Positions 17,540-25,136 of a DNA stretch of 36,000 nucleotides are shown piece after piece. Positions within the stretch are counted from its first letter, which is position 1, and each line of letters opens with the position of its first letter. The translations under genes and the position numbers were made by a program. Origin of the DNA: Patescibacteria group bacterium (GTDB taxonomy: Bacteria > Patescibacteriota > Patescibacteriia > Veblenbacterales > UBA10138). The notes under the pieces were generated by a model, which did not search any database, was not told where the DNA came from, and saw only the letters and a list, made by a program, of their open reading frames with translations. The stretch covers positions 1 to 36,000 of the forward strand of contig JAHITT010000005.1 in assembly GCA_018817715.1 (NCBI GenBank). The letters run 5' to 3'.

Positions 17540-18064
17540 TTACAAAACCTCAATGGCCACGTGTCGCAGTCCCCATTGTTTAGCTTGCTGTCGGGATTCC
17601 ATCCAAATATCTACTCTTTTATCATAACGAGTGTTCATCCTATCTTCTACCACAAACACTTGGTTACCAAAATGTGACGGCATACGAATCATAGCACCAA
17701 AGGGTAAAAAATTAGCCGCTACAATACCCGGACGAACAGTTGTCCCACGAGCTGTTATAAAGGGTGTATCATCGGTTTGATCAGGCGTGGAAGAATAAGC
17801 CGTTACTGGCACCCTAACTACATACTTGGCTGGTTTTTCATTAGCTTGAGGCAAACGAACATTAACCAAGTTAACAGAATTATTAAGCACCAACTCTCTT
17901 TGCTCTACCAAAAAAATCAATGACCGCTTGTCCGGCGTTTCAGTTTGTGAACTGGTGGCCAAAGCATGTTGTGGTAATCCCCACTCCAAAACTAATAACA
18001 AAACCACCAAACCAATAGGCCAGCGCGATTTAATTAATCTCTTTAAATATCTGTGAAAAATCAT
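17540..18064 (-). CDS. secreted 3D-domain (RlpA/MltA-like barrel) cell-wall protein
   Basis: This 174-residue protein has an N-terminal membrane anchor or signal (PIGLVVLLLVLEWGLPQHALA, about 16-36). Its C-terminal 3D domain runs from about 80 to 174: VPVTAYSSTPDQTDDTPF, TARGTTVRPGIVAANF, FVVEDRMNTRYDKRVDIWM and WGLRHVAIEVL. The acidic residues of the domain (in TDDTP, VEDRM, KRVDIW) are all kept. Related proteins cleave or remodel peptidoglycan, with lytic transglycosylase-like activity. It has its own promoter (18126-18154), but a hairpin and a terminator lie between that promoter and the start codon. Confidence 0.85.
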   Translation of the reverse strand: MIFHRYLKRLIKSRWPIGLVVLLLVLEWGLPQHALATSSQTETPDKRSLIFLVEQRELVLNNSVNLVNVRLPQANEKPAKYVVRVPVTAYSSTPDQTDDTPFITARGTTVRPGIVAANFLPFGAMIRMPSHFGNQVFVVEDRMNTRYDKRVDIWMESRQQAKQWGLRHVAIEVL

Positions 18065-18078
18065 ATTTTATGTATTAT

Positions 18079-18101
18079 AAAAACCCTCTGGATTAGAGGG
18101 T
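18079..18101 (-). terminator. terminator in the leader of the 3D-domain gene
   Basis: On the minus strand ACCCTCT-aatcc-AGAGGGT is followed by TTTTTATA. It sits downstream of the 3D gene's promoter and upstream of its ATG, so it may be an attenuator as well as the terminator for the PH-domain gene upstream. A smaller hairpin (GTTACT-cct-AGTAAC as read on the plus strand, 18105-18119) precedes it at the predicted transcript 5' end. Confidence 0.75.
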
Positions 18102-18125
18102 CTAGTTACTCCTAGTAACAATTAT

Positions 18126-18154
18126 ATATTAGCACTATCCTCAGTTTTTGTCAA
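18126..18154 (-). promoter_or_regulatory. promoter of the 3D-domain gene
   Basis: On the minus strand TTGACA (18154-18149), a 17-nt spacer and TAATAT (18131-18126). The start would fall near 18119, giving a leader of about 55 nt. Confidence 0.8.
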
Positions 18155-18168
18155 TAGCAAAAATTTTT

Positions 18169-18729
18169 CTAAATCGAACCTATAGGATGACTATCCCGCC
18201 AATGATTAGCCGATTGAATTATCTTTTCCGACACTTTATAAGGTTGCGGCACATCTTTAAAAATAAATTTTCCCTCAGCACCAGCGGTTTGAATATTAAC
18301 TTCACCATAATTAAGAATTGTTCCCATAAAACCTTGAACCCGAACACTAACATCCTGCACCCGAGACATTCTTAATTCAGCCACCGCTCTATTAAACAAG
18401 CCTTTTTGTTCAAAAGATAAAATCCGTTCATTGGTTACCAGCCAAATATCCAAATAATAATCGGTCCAAGCATTCCAAAAGAAAAGCCAAACCGCCAAAT
18501 AATAAAAACTAACAACCAGTTTAGCCAAAGTACCAAAAAAAACACTGGTAAATACTTTATCCCAAATAAATGGATAATAAGCTAAAGAAAAAATGGCTAA
18601 GATAAAAGGAAAAAACAACAATAAGCTATACCACAAAAATTGTTTAAGAAACAACCACCAATGGCGCCGCATTTTTATTTCCACTGTTTCGCCAGGCAAA
18701 GGATGAGTTAATAATTTACCTAAAAACAT
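18169..18729 (-). CDS. PH-domain (bPH2/YdbS-like) membrane protein
   Basis: This 186-residue protein has two close membrane segments, about 28-50 (LFLKQFLWYSLLLFFPFILA) and about 65-90, followed by a bacterial pleckstrin-homology-like domain. The domain carries WLVTNERILSFEQKGLF, RMSRVQDVSVRVQGFMGTIL and NYGEVNIQTAG, typical of the bPH2 family. Its role in the cell is not established. It starts 1 nt after the preceding small membrane gene stops, so the two form an operon read from a promoter at the ruvB stop. Confidence 0.85.
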   Translation of the reverse strand: MFLGKLLTHPLPGETVEIKMRRHWWLFLKQFLWYSLLLFFPFILAIFSLAYYPFIWDKVFTSVFFGTLAKLVVSFYYLAVWLFFWNAWTDYYLDIWLVTNERILSFEQKGLFNRAVAELRMSRVQDVSVRVQGFMGTILNYGEVNIQTAGAEGKFIFKDVPQPYKVSEKIIQSANHWRDSHPIGSI

Positions 18730-18730
18730 T

Positions 18731-18988
18731 TTAAAAAGGGTTAAGAGCTTGTAAAACCAATCTTAAATCCAAAGATTGTTGCCAATCAATTACTATTAAT
18801 TGTTGGTAGGACAAAAAAATTATAATAGCCGTACCAGCCATCATGATAAAAGTCATAGTTACCGAGACTGGTGATAAAGCCGAGAATCTTAACAAATGAT
18901 ACAAGCTGGCCAAACCAAAAAACAACAAAATCACCACAGCCAACAAATAAAGTCCTAAGAAAAATAAATAAGGAATAGCTAAACTCAT
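18731..18988 (-). CDS. small two-helix membrane protein, unknown
   Basis: This 85-residue protein has two hydrophobic helices (about 8-33 and 45-62) and a short C-terminal tail. I do not recognise a family. It is placed between ruvB and the PH-domain gene and is probably a partner of the latter. An extended -10 promoter overlaps the ruvB stop codon and lies 10 nt before this ATG, so its mRNA would be almost leaderless. Confidence 0.7.
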   Translation of the reverse strand: MSLAIPYLFFLGLYLLAVVILLFFGLASLYHLLRFSALSPVSVTMTFIMMAGTAIIIFLSYQQLIVIDWQQSLDLRLVLQALNPF

Positions 18989-18998
18989 ATCAATGCTT

Positions 18999-19007
18999 AT
19001 TATAGCA
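18999..19007 (-). promoter_or_regulatory. extended -10 promoter overlapping the ruvB stop
   Basis: On the minus strand TGC-TATAAT (19007-18999). The TAA inside TATAAT is the ruvB stop codon. It lies 10 nt before the next ATG at 18988. Confidence 0.65.
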
Positions 19008-20034
19008 AGCCTGGGGGCTGACTAGCTGGCGGTTTAAGATTTAAATGCTCATAAGCCGCTTCGGTAACCACTCGACCCCGTGGCGTCCGAGCCAAAAAAC
19101 CAAGCTGCATAAGAAAAGGTTCATAAATTTCCTCAATTGTACCCATTTCTTCGCTTAAAGCCGCAGCAATGGAACTAAGACCAACCGGACCGCCTTTGAA
19201 TTTTTCTATGATAATTCGTAATATTTGCCTGTCTAAATCATCCAAACCCAAAGGATCCACAGCCATTTGATCCAAGGCTTGTTTAGCCAATTCTTTAGTT
19301 ACTAAGCCATCGGCTTTGACCTGGGCAAAATCACGCACTCTTTTTAATAAACGGTTGGCTATTCTGGGCGTGGCCCGGGAACGTAAGCCAATAATTTCAT
19401 CAGCCCCGGGTTTTAAAACCAAATTAAGCAAGCGAGCAGCCCGATCCACTATTTGGACAATCTCCTTAGGCTCATAAAAATTCAGCCGATAAGTCGCCCC
19501 AAATCGATTGCGCAAAGGCCCGGAAATAAGATGGTACTGGGTAGTGGCGCCGATTAAAGTAAATTTAGGCAAATCCAAACGTAAAGTCCTAGCTGACGGC
19601 CCCTTGCCAATTACCAAATCCAAAGCCGATTCTTCCATGGCCGGATACAAAACTTCTTCTATCACCTTATTCAAACGATGTATTTCATCAATAAATAAAA
19701 CATCACCAGCTTCTAAATTGGTTAAAATGGCTGCTAAATCACCGGCCCGTTCAATAGCCGGTCCCGAAGTTACTCTAATGCCGGCCGACATTTCGCGAGC
19801 AATAATATGAGCTAAGGTAGTTTTACCTAAGCCTGGCGGACCATATAACAATACGTGCTCTATCGGTTCTTTGCGCCTTCTGGCCGCTTCTAAAAAAATA
19901 TGTAAATTAGCCTTAACTTGTTCCTGGCCAATATACTCGCTTAAGGTCTTGGGTCTTAATTGGGTGTCTAATTGCTTATCCTCGGTCTGTTCGCTAGCGG
20001 CAATAACGCGAGCCTTAGTATTATCAAGTTTCAT
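19000..20034 (-). CDS. ruvB: Holliday junction branch-migration ATPase RuvB
   Basis: This 344-residue AAA+ motor of RuvAB is complete. It has [18 protein letters not shown], Walker [13 protein letters not shown] (65-76), Walker B and the following motif in [20 protein letters not shown], sensor 1 in TLIGATTQ, and the arginine-finger region [13 protein letters not shown]. The C-terminal winged helix is at about 265-335 ([20 protein letters not shown], then [18 protein letters not shown]). It hexamerises on DNA and is driven onto junctions by RuvA. Its 5' side is divergent from the structured RNA at 20100, with the two promoters sharing the CTTGACAAG segment. Confidence 0.97.
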   Translation of the reverse strand: MKLDNTKARVIAASEQTEDKQLDTQLRPKTLSEYIGQEQVKANLHIFLEAARRRKEPIEHVLLYGPPGLGKTTLAHIIAREMSAGIRVTSGPAIERAGDLAAILTNLEAGDVLFIDEIHRLNKVIEEVLYPAMEESALDLVIGKGPSARTLRLDLPKFTLIGATTQYHLISGPLRNRFGATYRLNFYEPKEIVQIVDRAARLLNLVLKPGADEIIGLRSRATPRIANRLLKRVRDFAQVKADGLVTKELAKQALDQMAVDPLGLDDLDRQILRIIIEKFKGGPVGLSSIAAALSEEMGTIEEIYEPFLMQLGFLARTPRGRVVTEAAYEHLNLKPPASQPPGLL

Positions 20035-20064
20035 AATATTAAGACTACCATTGTCTATTACCCC

Positions 20065-20093
20065 TTGACAAGAATTGAATAGTATGCTAGTAT
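20065..20093 (+). promoter_or_regulatory. consensus promoter of the structured RNA
   Basis: TTGACA (20065-20070), a 17-nt spacer and TAGTAT (20088-20093). The predicted transcript start is near 20100. It is one of the strongest promoter matches in the window. Confidence 0.85.
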
Positions 20094-20099
20094 CATCTG

Positions 20100-20280
20100 T
20101 TAACCTGATTTGTGGTTAACTTAAAGCCTTTATTCAAATTGGCTTAAATCAACAAACAAAACACCTTTGGGAGCGGTGGCACGACAAGCATAGGGAATCA
20201 TATTATACGGTTGACTCGGGCTTTCAGCTCGGTCTCACCTATATAGATTTTCTTGCCACCACTTCTCAAGGTGTTTTTTT
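20100..20280 (+). ncRNA. unrecognised structured RNA with its own promoter and terminator
   Basis: The transcript would be about 180 nt. Its 5' part has a 7-bp hairpin (GTTAACC, 20099-20105, with GGTTAAC, 20114-20120) and a smaller AAGCC/GGCTT hairpin. Then 20158-20181 pairs with 20257-20280 in a helix of about 24 bp with two mismatches (AAAACACC...GGTGGCA against TGCCACC...GGTGTTTT). The helix encloses CAAG/CTTG and AATC/GATT steps and an apical hairpin GAC-t-CGGGC-tttca-GCTCG-GTC. It ends in a T7 run, so the outer stem doubles as terminator. It lacks the SRP apical motif, RNase P core and tmRNA tag or T arm. 6S RNA is not excluded but its ends pair differently. No open frame covers it. Function unknown. 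Confidence 0.7.
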
Positions 20281-20328
20281 AATGACTTATTTTTACCTTA
20301 AGTTATTAAAACCGTCAAGTATAAAACA

Positions 20329-20358
20329 TTGACTACATGGCCAAAAAAGGCTTAAGAT
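20329..20358 (+). promoter_or_regulatory. possible promoter for the orphan gene pair
   Basis: TTGACT (20329-20334), an 18-nt spacer and TAAGAT (20353-20358), about 40 nt before the first start. It lies after the terminator of the structured RNA, so the pair can be transcribed independently. Confidence 0.45.
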
Positions 20359-20402
20359 AAGGCCACAAAAAATAATTCTTTAAAAATTAAAGAGGTAGCC
20401 CC

Positions 20403-20792
20403 ATGGAAACTGAAATTATTAATCAAATAATAGGCTTAGGCTTGTGGGATGCTGATTTAAAAAAGATTATTCCCACCAATTGGCAGACTAAGGATTATAT
20501 AATCTTATTTAAAAAAAATACTCGGGCCGACATTGCCTGCCGACTTAAAAGAGGCGCTAAAAAGCTCTTTTTCCAACTACCGGATAAAACATTCACTGAT
20601 GAAATTATTTTTTCTAGCCAAGCCAACGACGAAATCAGACCAACCGCTTACAAAATTGTAAAAAAAATAATCAACAATCAACCGATCAGCAACTTATCTT
20701 ACCCTTGTGGCAAATTGTTGCCAATTGGTGAAGAAATAATATTGCAAATCGGCATAATAAATAACGGAGGGGAAAATGCAATTAAGGGTTAA
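20403..20792 (+). CDS. orphan protein A of the plus-strand cassette
   Basis: I do not recognise this 129-residue protein. It is soluble, Ile/Lys-rich and basic, with no signal or membrane helix. A segment near 40-50 (RADIACRLKR) is rich in arginine, and a stretch near 97-112 reads NLSYPCGKLLPIGEEI. The two cysteines are at 46 and 102. It has an AGAGGT ribosome binding site 8 nt before the ATG, better than most genes here. Its end overlaps the next gene by 17 nt, which suggests translational coupling. It sits just after the structured RNA, between leftward ruvB and vanW. No function is proposed. Confidence 0.72.
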   Translation: METEIINQIIGLGLWDADLKKIIPTNWQTKDYIILFKKNTRADIACRLKRGAKKLFFQLPDKTFTDEIIFSSQANDEIRPTAYKIVKKIINNQPISNLSYPCGKLLPIGEEIILQIGIINNGGENAIKG

Positions 20793-21168
20793 CTTAAACT
20801 TGCATATTACTGTTATCGGACTTTACCAAAAAAACGGCCGGGTTAAAAAATTTATTAATTCCCTGCCAGAATCAGGCGATACAATGACCATAGAAAGAAA
20901 AAACAGTTCGTCGTTGAGCAAATTATGGTTTAAAAAAAACAATGGCGAACTGCTATACTTTAAATTAATAAATCAAGAACCCGACGCCGCTATTAACGAT
21001 GAATTCTATTATCCAATTATCGAAATACCGATTAACCCCAATCTCTCTTGCAAAAACGAAATCAAAAAAAACTTAGATAATCTCTTCCCAATATCTCCAA
21101 TCCTTTACGATAATTCTACTATTCCCCAATTTTTCTCGCGGGGTAAAATAGAAATAACAATATTATAA
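20776..21168 (+). CDS. orphan protein B of the plus-strand cassette
   Basis: I do not recognise this 130-residue protein. It looks beta-rich and soluble (VNLNLHITVIGLYQKNGRV at the start, GKIEITIL at the end), with no membrane segment. A strong GGAGG ribosome binding site ends 7 nt before the ATG at 20776, inside the last codons of protein A. It shows no clear similarity to protein A by eye. It is followed 6 nt later by a long hairpin terminator. The coupling suggests that A and B act together, which is inference. Confidence 0.72.
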   Translation: MQLRVNLNLHITVIGLYQKNGRVKKFINSLPESGDTMTIERKNSSSLSKLWFKKNNGELLYFKLINQEPDAAINDEFYYPIIEIPINPNLSCKNEIKKNLDNLFPISPILYDNSTIPQFFSRGKIEITIL

Positions 21169-21174
21169 AGCTCA

Positions 21175-21206
21175 AATCCCAAAGAAAATTTATTTTCTTT
21201 GGGATT
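21175..21206. terminator. terminator between the orphan pair and vanW
   Basis: A perfect 14-bp stem (AATCCCAAAGAAAA / TTTTCTTTGGGATT) with a 4-nt loop lies between convergent genes. T-rich sequence follows on the plus side; on the minus side it is weaker. Confidence 0.85.
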
Positions 21207-21209
21207 ATT

Positions 21210-23096
21210 TTAATTACTAATAGTAGCCGGGTTGTCAGTCACTGAACTATCGGGCAAAACTGATTCATTATCTAATTTTGTGTCTGTTGATAAGGTTCCT
21301 TTGGCCACACCCACCAAACAAACTTCCTGCCAAGGCACATAATGACTTTTAAAAACTTCTTCCTTTACCTGCCCATCGGGATAAGTAACTGTGTAAGTAA
21401 ACTCAGCATCAGCACCATTATGAGCGCTTTCGGTGCATTTTTTTTGGCCAACTGGTAAATCCTCGGTTGAAATAATTTTAGTTGGTGGCGGTTTAACTAT
21501 ATTATAAATTCTAGGATCGGTAGTTATGGTCTGACGACCATCTTTGGTACCCCAAAATTCAAAAATTAAATCATCACCTTGAATTTTAGTTTGTATCAAA
21601 ACAGCTTGGCTACTATCATTAGTAAATCTAAAATCCGGCTTAGGCTCATAAATCGTGGCATCGGTACCGGCCGGTTCATAATAACTCACCCGATAAGAAT
21701 GGTTGCGCCTTTCCACAATTGGTAAACCCGAAGCTAAAGCGGTTCGAAAAGTGGTAGTACCTATTTGACATAAGCCACCACCGTACTCGGGTATGGTTTT
21801 ATTACCTTTAATAACCAACTCCTGTAAGTAACCATTGTCGCCATCTATACTACCCAAGGCCGAAATAAGCGAAAATTCTTCACCTGATTTTATTAAAATA
21901 CCATTTAAACTGTCGGCGCCAACTTTTATATTGTGCCGACGATTTTTTGGACTACCGGCAAAATTGGAACGCCCGACACCTATTAATTCAGCTATACCTA
22001 AATCATTAGTGGCGGCCGTTACTACTTTGGGTTGAGTAACTTTAACCGCCAAAGCTAGTGGTAATAATTGTTTATTTAATAAAGCTGTACTAGCCAATTG
22101 CCAAGTTTTAACCATATCTAATTCTTGGCCGGTTTGAGCAGCCTGAAAGGCTCTAACTCGATTATCCACTATTTCAAATTTGGCGTCCTGGGCTGGTTGG
22201 TTAATTTTCTTGGCTAATCTAAGCCAAAATTCATCATCAATTTGAGGTAATAAACTAATAATCAAATCCTCCTCTTGCTTAACACCCAACCATTTATGCC
22301 ACAGTGTTGGCGGTACAACAAACTCCTCAGTCTTAAAAGAAAAAGTAAGTGGCTGATCAATTAAAAATTCCTTGGCCTTCGGCAACAAAGCTATTAAATC
22401 TTGTTCTATTATGTCAGGTTGGCTCGGTTTAAGATTAAGCAGCACTTCTCTAGATGATAAACTAAGAAAAGCTTGGCTTAAATCTTTTTCTAATTTAACA
22501 GCTTCTATTTGCCAACCGCTTTGCTCGGGCAAAATTGTAATCTTGTCAGCTTCATCTACCAAAAAACTGGCTGGCTTGGTATCTTTTTCTAAATCCGATA
22601 AATTACTACGTAAAAATTCCAAAACTCGATCAATTTTTACTTCCACTAAGCTACTGCTTGATAAATCAAATGTTCGCCAACCAACAATGGCCGGTTCCAC
22701 CATTTTTTTAAACCAATTACCTTGCCGGCCAACCTGCCAGGCTAAAGCTGCTGCGACCTGAGGTTTAAAACTAACTAACTCGTAAGTTAAATCCGGGTCC
22801 GTCGGTGAACTGACCAAAGAGGTTACTACTACTTTTTTTTCTCCATAACCAACAGTTACACCTTGTTTAGCTATTTTATCCCAAGCTTTATTTAAAGACT
22901 CCTCGGCTTCAGTTTGGCTCAAACCGCCCAAATTAACCGAACCAAACATTACATGGGGAAAAATCGTGTTAATTGAAGCTTGCCGATAAACGAATAAACC
23001 AACTATCAAAACCAAAAACAAGCCAATCAGACCATAAAAAATCAACCAATTTAATTTAAAAAACCTAACTTGATTGGTTTTATCCGGTTGAGTCAT
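21210..23096 (-). CDS. VanW family protein with membrane anchor
   Basis: This 628-residue protein has one N-terminal membrane helix (about 15-37). Residues 40-360 form an extracellular region with two peptidoglycan-binding-like (YoaR type) halves. The VanW domain is at about 370-520, containing LNGILIKSGEEFSLISALG, YGGGLCQIGTTTFRTALAS and RRNHSYRVSYYEPAGTDATI. The C-terminal tail is loose and acidic or Ser/Asp-rich. VanW proteins occur beside glycopeptide-resistance genes and as wall-associated proteins elsewhere; their reaction is not known. It overlaps the DUF3006-like gene by 17 nt, the third gene of an hsp20-led operon. Confidence 0.9.
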   Translation of the reverse strand: MTQPDKTNQVRFFKLNWLIFYGLIGLFLVLIVGLFVYRQASINTIFPHVMFGSVNLGGLSQTEAEESLNKAWDKIAKQGVTVGYGEKKVVVTSLVSSPTDPDLTYELVSFKPQVAAALAWQVGRQGNWFKKMVEPAIVGWRTFDLSSSSLVEVKIDRVLEFLRSNLSDLEKDTKPASFLVDEADKITILPEQSGWQIEAVKLEKDLSQAFLSLSSREVLLNLKPSQPDIIEQDLIALLPKAKEFLIDQPLTFSFKTEEFVVPPTLWHKWLGVKQEEDLIISLLPQIDDEFWLRLAKKINQPAQDAKFEIVDNRVRAFQAAQTGQELDMVKTWQLASTALLNKQLLPLALAVKVTQPKVVTAATNDLGIAELIGVGRSNFAGSPKNRRHNIKVGADSLNGILIKSGEEFSLISALGSIDGDNGYLQELVIKGNKTIPEYGGGLCQIGTTTFRTALASGLPIVERRNHSYRVSYYEPAGTDATIYEPKPDFRFTNDSSQAVLIQTKIQGDDLIFEFWGTKDGRQTITTDPRIYNIVKPPPTKIISTEDLPVGQKKCTESAHNGADAEFTYTVTYPDGQVKEEVFKSHYVPWQEVCLVGVAKGTLSTDTKLDNESVLPDSSVTDNPATISN

Positions 23097-23316
23097 TTTG
23101 ATCAGTCTTTAAAATTTCGTTAAGTAAAGCTTTAGCCTGCTCCTGGCGTTCTATGGCTAAAGTTGCTTCATTACCAAAACTTAAACTAATAACACTACCT
23201 TCCCGGCTGTGCGCTGGTAATAATTTAAGAGGTAATTGCAATTCCTGCCCGTCGCTAAAACGCAAAACCGCTATTTCATTCTCTACTCGATCAATAGTCG
23301 TTTTTATTACTGACAT
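23080..23316 (-). CDS. DUF3006-like small protein
   Basis: This 78-residue protein has a small beta-rich module: TTIDRVENEIAVLRFSDGQE, then LPLKLLPAHSREGSVISL. It fits the DUF3006 pattern (IDR, acidic residue, LP, G-D/S-V). The function of that family is unknown. It begins 1 nt after the Hsp20 stop and overlaps vanW, so it is translated from the same operon. Confidence 0.72.
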   Translation of the reverse strand: MSVIKTTIDRVENEIAVLRFSDGQELQLPLKLLPAHSREGSVISLSFGNEATLAIERQEQAKALLNEILKTDQNDSTG

Positions 23317-23317
23317 A

Positions 23318-23773
23318 TTATTTTTCCTCTACTTTTATAGAAACTTCTTTGGTCTTACTCTTAGGTAAAATTATAGTTAAAACGCCGTTTTCCAAATTAG
23401 CTTTAACTCCTTCTGGGTTAACTTCCACGGGCAAAACAATGGATCTAGAAAAACCACCCCAATAACATTCCTGATAAAAATAATCATCCGGCTCTACCTT
23501 GTCCGCTTGATAACGTTTACCCCGAATAGTAATGACATCGTTATTCAATGTAATTTCTAAATCTTCCATTTTTACTCCAGCAATAGTAGAACGAACAATT
23601 AAAGAATCTTTGGTCTGATAAACATCCACCGACAACTGACCTTCATATTCATCAGCATACCATTCCATACTATTCTCTGTGGATTGCTCCGCCACCAAAT
23701 TAGCGGCCTCGGTGGGCACCTCTTGAATAGTTCCTTTGGTAGTACTCTTAACGAAAAAAGAAAATACTGACAT
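23318..23773 (-). CDS. Hsp20/alpha-crystallin small heat-shock protein
   Basis: This protein of 151 residues has an alpha-crystallin domain in about 45-145: LSVDVYQTKDSLIVRSTIAG, MEDLEITLNNDVITIRGKR, a YFYQECYWGGFSRSIVLP core and the signature ENGVLTIILPK. It would hold unfolding proteins as an ATP-independent chaperone. The open frame reaches 23809, but the -10 TATACT lies inside that extension (23787-23782), 8 nt before the ATG at 23773, so the shorter start is right and the mRNA would be leaderless. It heads the hsp20-DUF3006-vanW operon. Confidence 0.9.
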   Translation of the reverse strand: MSVFSFFVKSTTKGTIQEVPTEAANLVAEQSTENSMEWYADEYEGQLSVDVYQTKDSLIVRSTIAGVKMEDLEITLNNDVITIRGKRYQADKVEPDDYFYQECYWGGFSRSIVLPVEVNPEGVKANLENGVLTIILPKSKTKEVSIKVEEK

Positions 23774-23781
23774 ACTGTATA

Positions 23782-23809
23782 AGTATAGCAAGAGCTTTAA
23801 CTTGAGCAA
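23782..23809 (-). promoter_or_regulatory. hsp20 operon promoter (leaderless)
   Basis: On the minus strand TTGCTC (23809-23804), a 16-nt spacer and TATACT (23787-23782) with TGC just upstream. The start codon is 8 nt after the -10. Confidence 0.7.
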
Positions 23810-23899
23810 AATAACTCTTTTTAGCTTGACCTAAAATCAATTTTTCGTTACTGTTATTTCGCCATAAGTTATTAGTTATTAACTAAATTAGCCAAACTA

Positions 23900-23974
23900 G
23901 CCGCTATCGTCTAATGGTTAGGACACCACGCTTTCAATGTGGTAATCCGGGTTCGATTCCCGGTAGCGGTACCA
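23900..23974 (+). tRNA. tRNA-Glu (anticodon TTC)
   Basis: Acceptor GCCGCTA/TAGCGGT, anticodon loop CTTTCAA, T arm TCCGG-GTTCGATT-CCCGG, encoded CCA. A possible promoter (TTGACC, 17 nt, TACTGT) is at 23826-23854. Confidence 0.97.
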
Positions 23975-23984
23975 AAAGCAAAGT

Positions 23985-24015
23985 ACCTCATACTAAATTG
24001 TATGGGGTGTTTTGT
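23985..24015 (+). terminator. tRNA-Glu terminator
   Basis: ACCTCATAC, a 6-nt loop and GTATGGGGT, followed by GTTTTGTTTTTA. Confidence 0.85.
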
Positions 24016-24054
24016 TTTTATCCTTTAAAAGAATTAAAAGATACAAATAAATCC

Positions 24055-24285
24055 CTAATGATAATCCTGCTTAGCCTCCAAAATTAACCTGGCTTCGCTT
24101 ATTGCTTCAGCGCCAGAAATCTTTTTGTTTTTATAGCGCCCTAAAATATCTTCTATGGCCGAATGTTCATAATCATTAGCGCCACGTGAACAAATTTCAT
24201 TATATATACCCATAACAACAACCTCCGGATCCTGCCATTCAGGATTAATTTCGATTTCCTGATTTAATTTAAATTCTTTAAGCAT
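24055..24285 (-). CDS. small acidic unknown protein
   Basis: I do not recognise this 76-residue soluble, acidic protein. It has an early EIEINPEWQDPEVVVMGIYN and a helical C-terminal half with SAIEDILGRYKNKKISGAEA and ARLILEAKQDYH. No catalytic motif is visible. A TATAAT on the minus strand (24338-24333) with a leader of about 40 nt could drive it. It stands alone between tRNA-Glu and yhhQ. Confidence 0.65.
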   Translation of the reverse strand: MLKEFKLNQEIEINPEWQDPEVVVMGIYNEICSRGANDYEHSAIEDILGRYKNKKISGAEAISEARLILEAKQDYH

Positions 24286-24353
24286 AAAATTTATTAATAT
24301 CCATACAATAAAAATAATTTCACTATGATTTTATTATAGATAACAAATTTTAA

Positions 24354-25028
24354 TTAAGCACGCCATTTAAAAAGACTATAATTAATTCCCTTATCATAAA
24401 CATCCAACCCCTCTTCTTTCTTAAGCCAGGCTATCACCTTATAAGTCAGCGGTGTACAAATTATCTCTAAGCCGACTTTCATTAGATAAATAGTAATTGA
24501 TAAATTAAGCAAGGCGGCTAAAGGTAATAATCCAGCAAAGGCAACTACAGCAAAAATTGTCGTATCCACAGCTTGACCAAAAACAGTGGAACTAATGGTT
24601 CTGAGCCATAAATATTTACCTTGGGTTTTTATTTTTAATTTGGATAAAATATAAGAATTTACAAATTCACCGGCTAAGTAAGCTATTAAGCTAGCCAAGG
24701 CCAAACGTGGCACAAAACCTAAAATAGTTTCGAAAGCCGTCTGATTAGGCCAGTCTGAGGCTGGTGGCAAATATTGAACAATCAACAAAGTTACTGACAT
24801 TAAAGCTAAACTGAAAAACCCCAACCAAATTACCAATCTGGCCCTAGCATAACCGTAAACCTCGGTCAGGACATCACCAAAAATATAAGCTAAGGGAAAT
24901 AAAATAGTCCCGCCATCAAATAACCAACCGTTTAACTGCACTACTTTAGTAGAGGCTAAATTAGAAACCAATAAAACCGCTACGAATAAACCTACAATAA
25001 CTGAAAATATTTGCTTATTTTGGATCAT
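24354..25028 (-). CDS. yhhQ: queuosine-precursor (preQ0/preQ1) transporter, YhhQ/VUT family
   Basis: This 224-residue protein has about six membrane helices. Family hallmarks are LVSNLASTKVVQLNG, GGTILFPLAYIFGDVLTEVY with the TEVYG segment (55-60), then SSTVFGQAVDTTIFAVVAF and LEIICTPLTYKVIAWLK. It is a uridine/queuosine-precursor importer at the inner membrane. Such importers fit an organism that salvages tRNA-modification precursors rather than making them; no queuosine-synthesis gene is in the window. It is transcribed away from YceI. Confidence 0.88.
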   Translation of the reverse strand: MIQNKQIFSVIVGLFVAVLLVSNLASTKVVQLNGWLFDGGTILFPLAYIFGDVLTEVYGYARARLVIWLGFFSLALMSVTLLIVQYLPPASDWPNQTAFETILGFVPRLALASLIAYLAGEFVNSYILSKLKIKTQGKYLWLRTISSTVFGQAVDTTIFAVVAFAGLLPLAALLNLSITIYLMKVGLEIICTPLTYKVIAWLKKEEGLDVYDKGINYSLFKWRA

Positions 25029-25077
25029 ACTTTACTAAGCTTAACTAAAATAAAAAACTTTAGCCAGTAGTTAAAGG

Positions 25078-25106
25078 TTGCAATTCCTACTAATTTAGTA
25101 TATAAT
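25078..25106 (+). promoter_or_regulatory. promoter of the YceI gene
   Basis: TTGCAA (25078-25083), a 17-nt spacer and TATAAT (25101-25106), 30 nt before the ATG at 25137. Confidence 0.8.
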
Positions 25107-25136
25107 AACCTTACTTAAAAAGTAATCTTTAATTTT

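Noticed and set aside
20100-20280. SRP RNA, RNase P RNA or tmRNA
   Set aside because: No GGAA-type SRP apex with AGCAGC, no RNase P core motifs, and no tag frame or T arm were found; left as unassigned RNA.
20403-21168. Naming the orphan pair a toxin-antitoxin system
   Set aside because: Only size, overlap and neighbouring RNA suggest it; no toxin or antitoxin fold or motif is recognisable.
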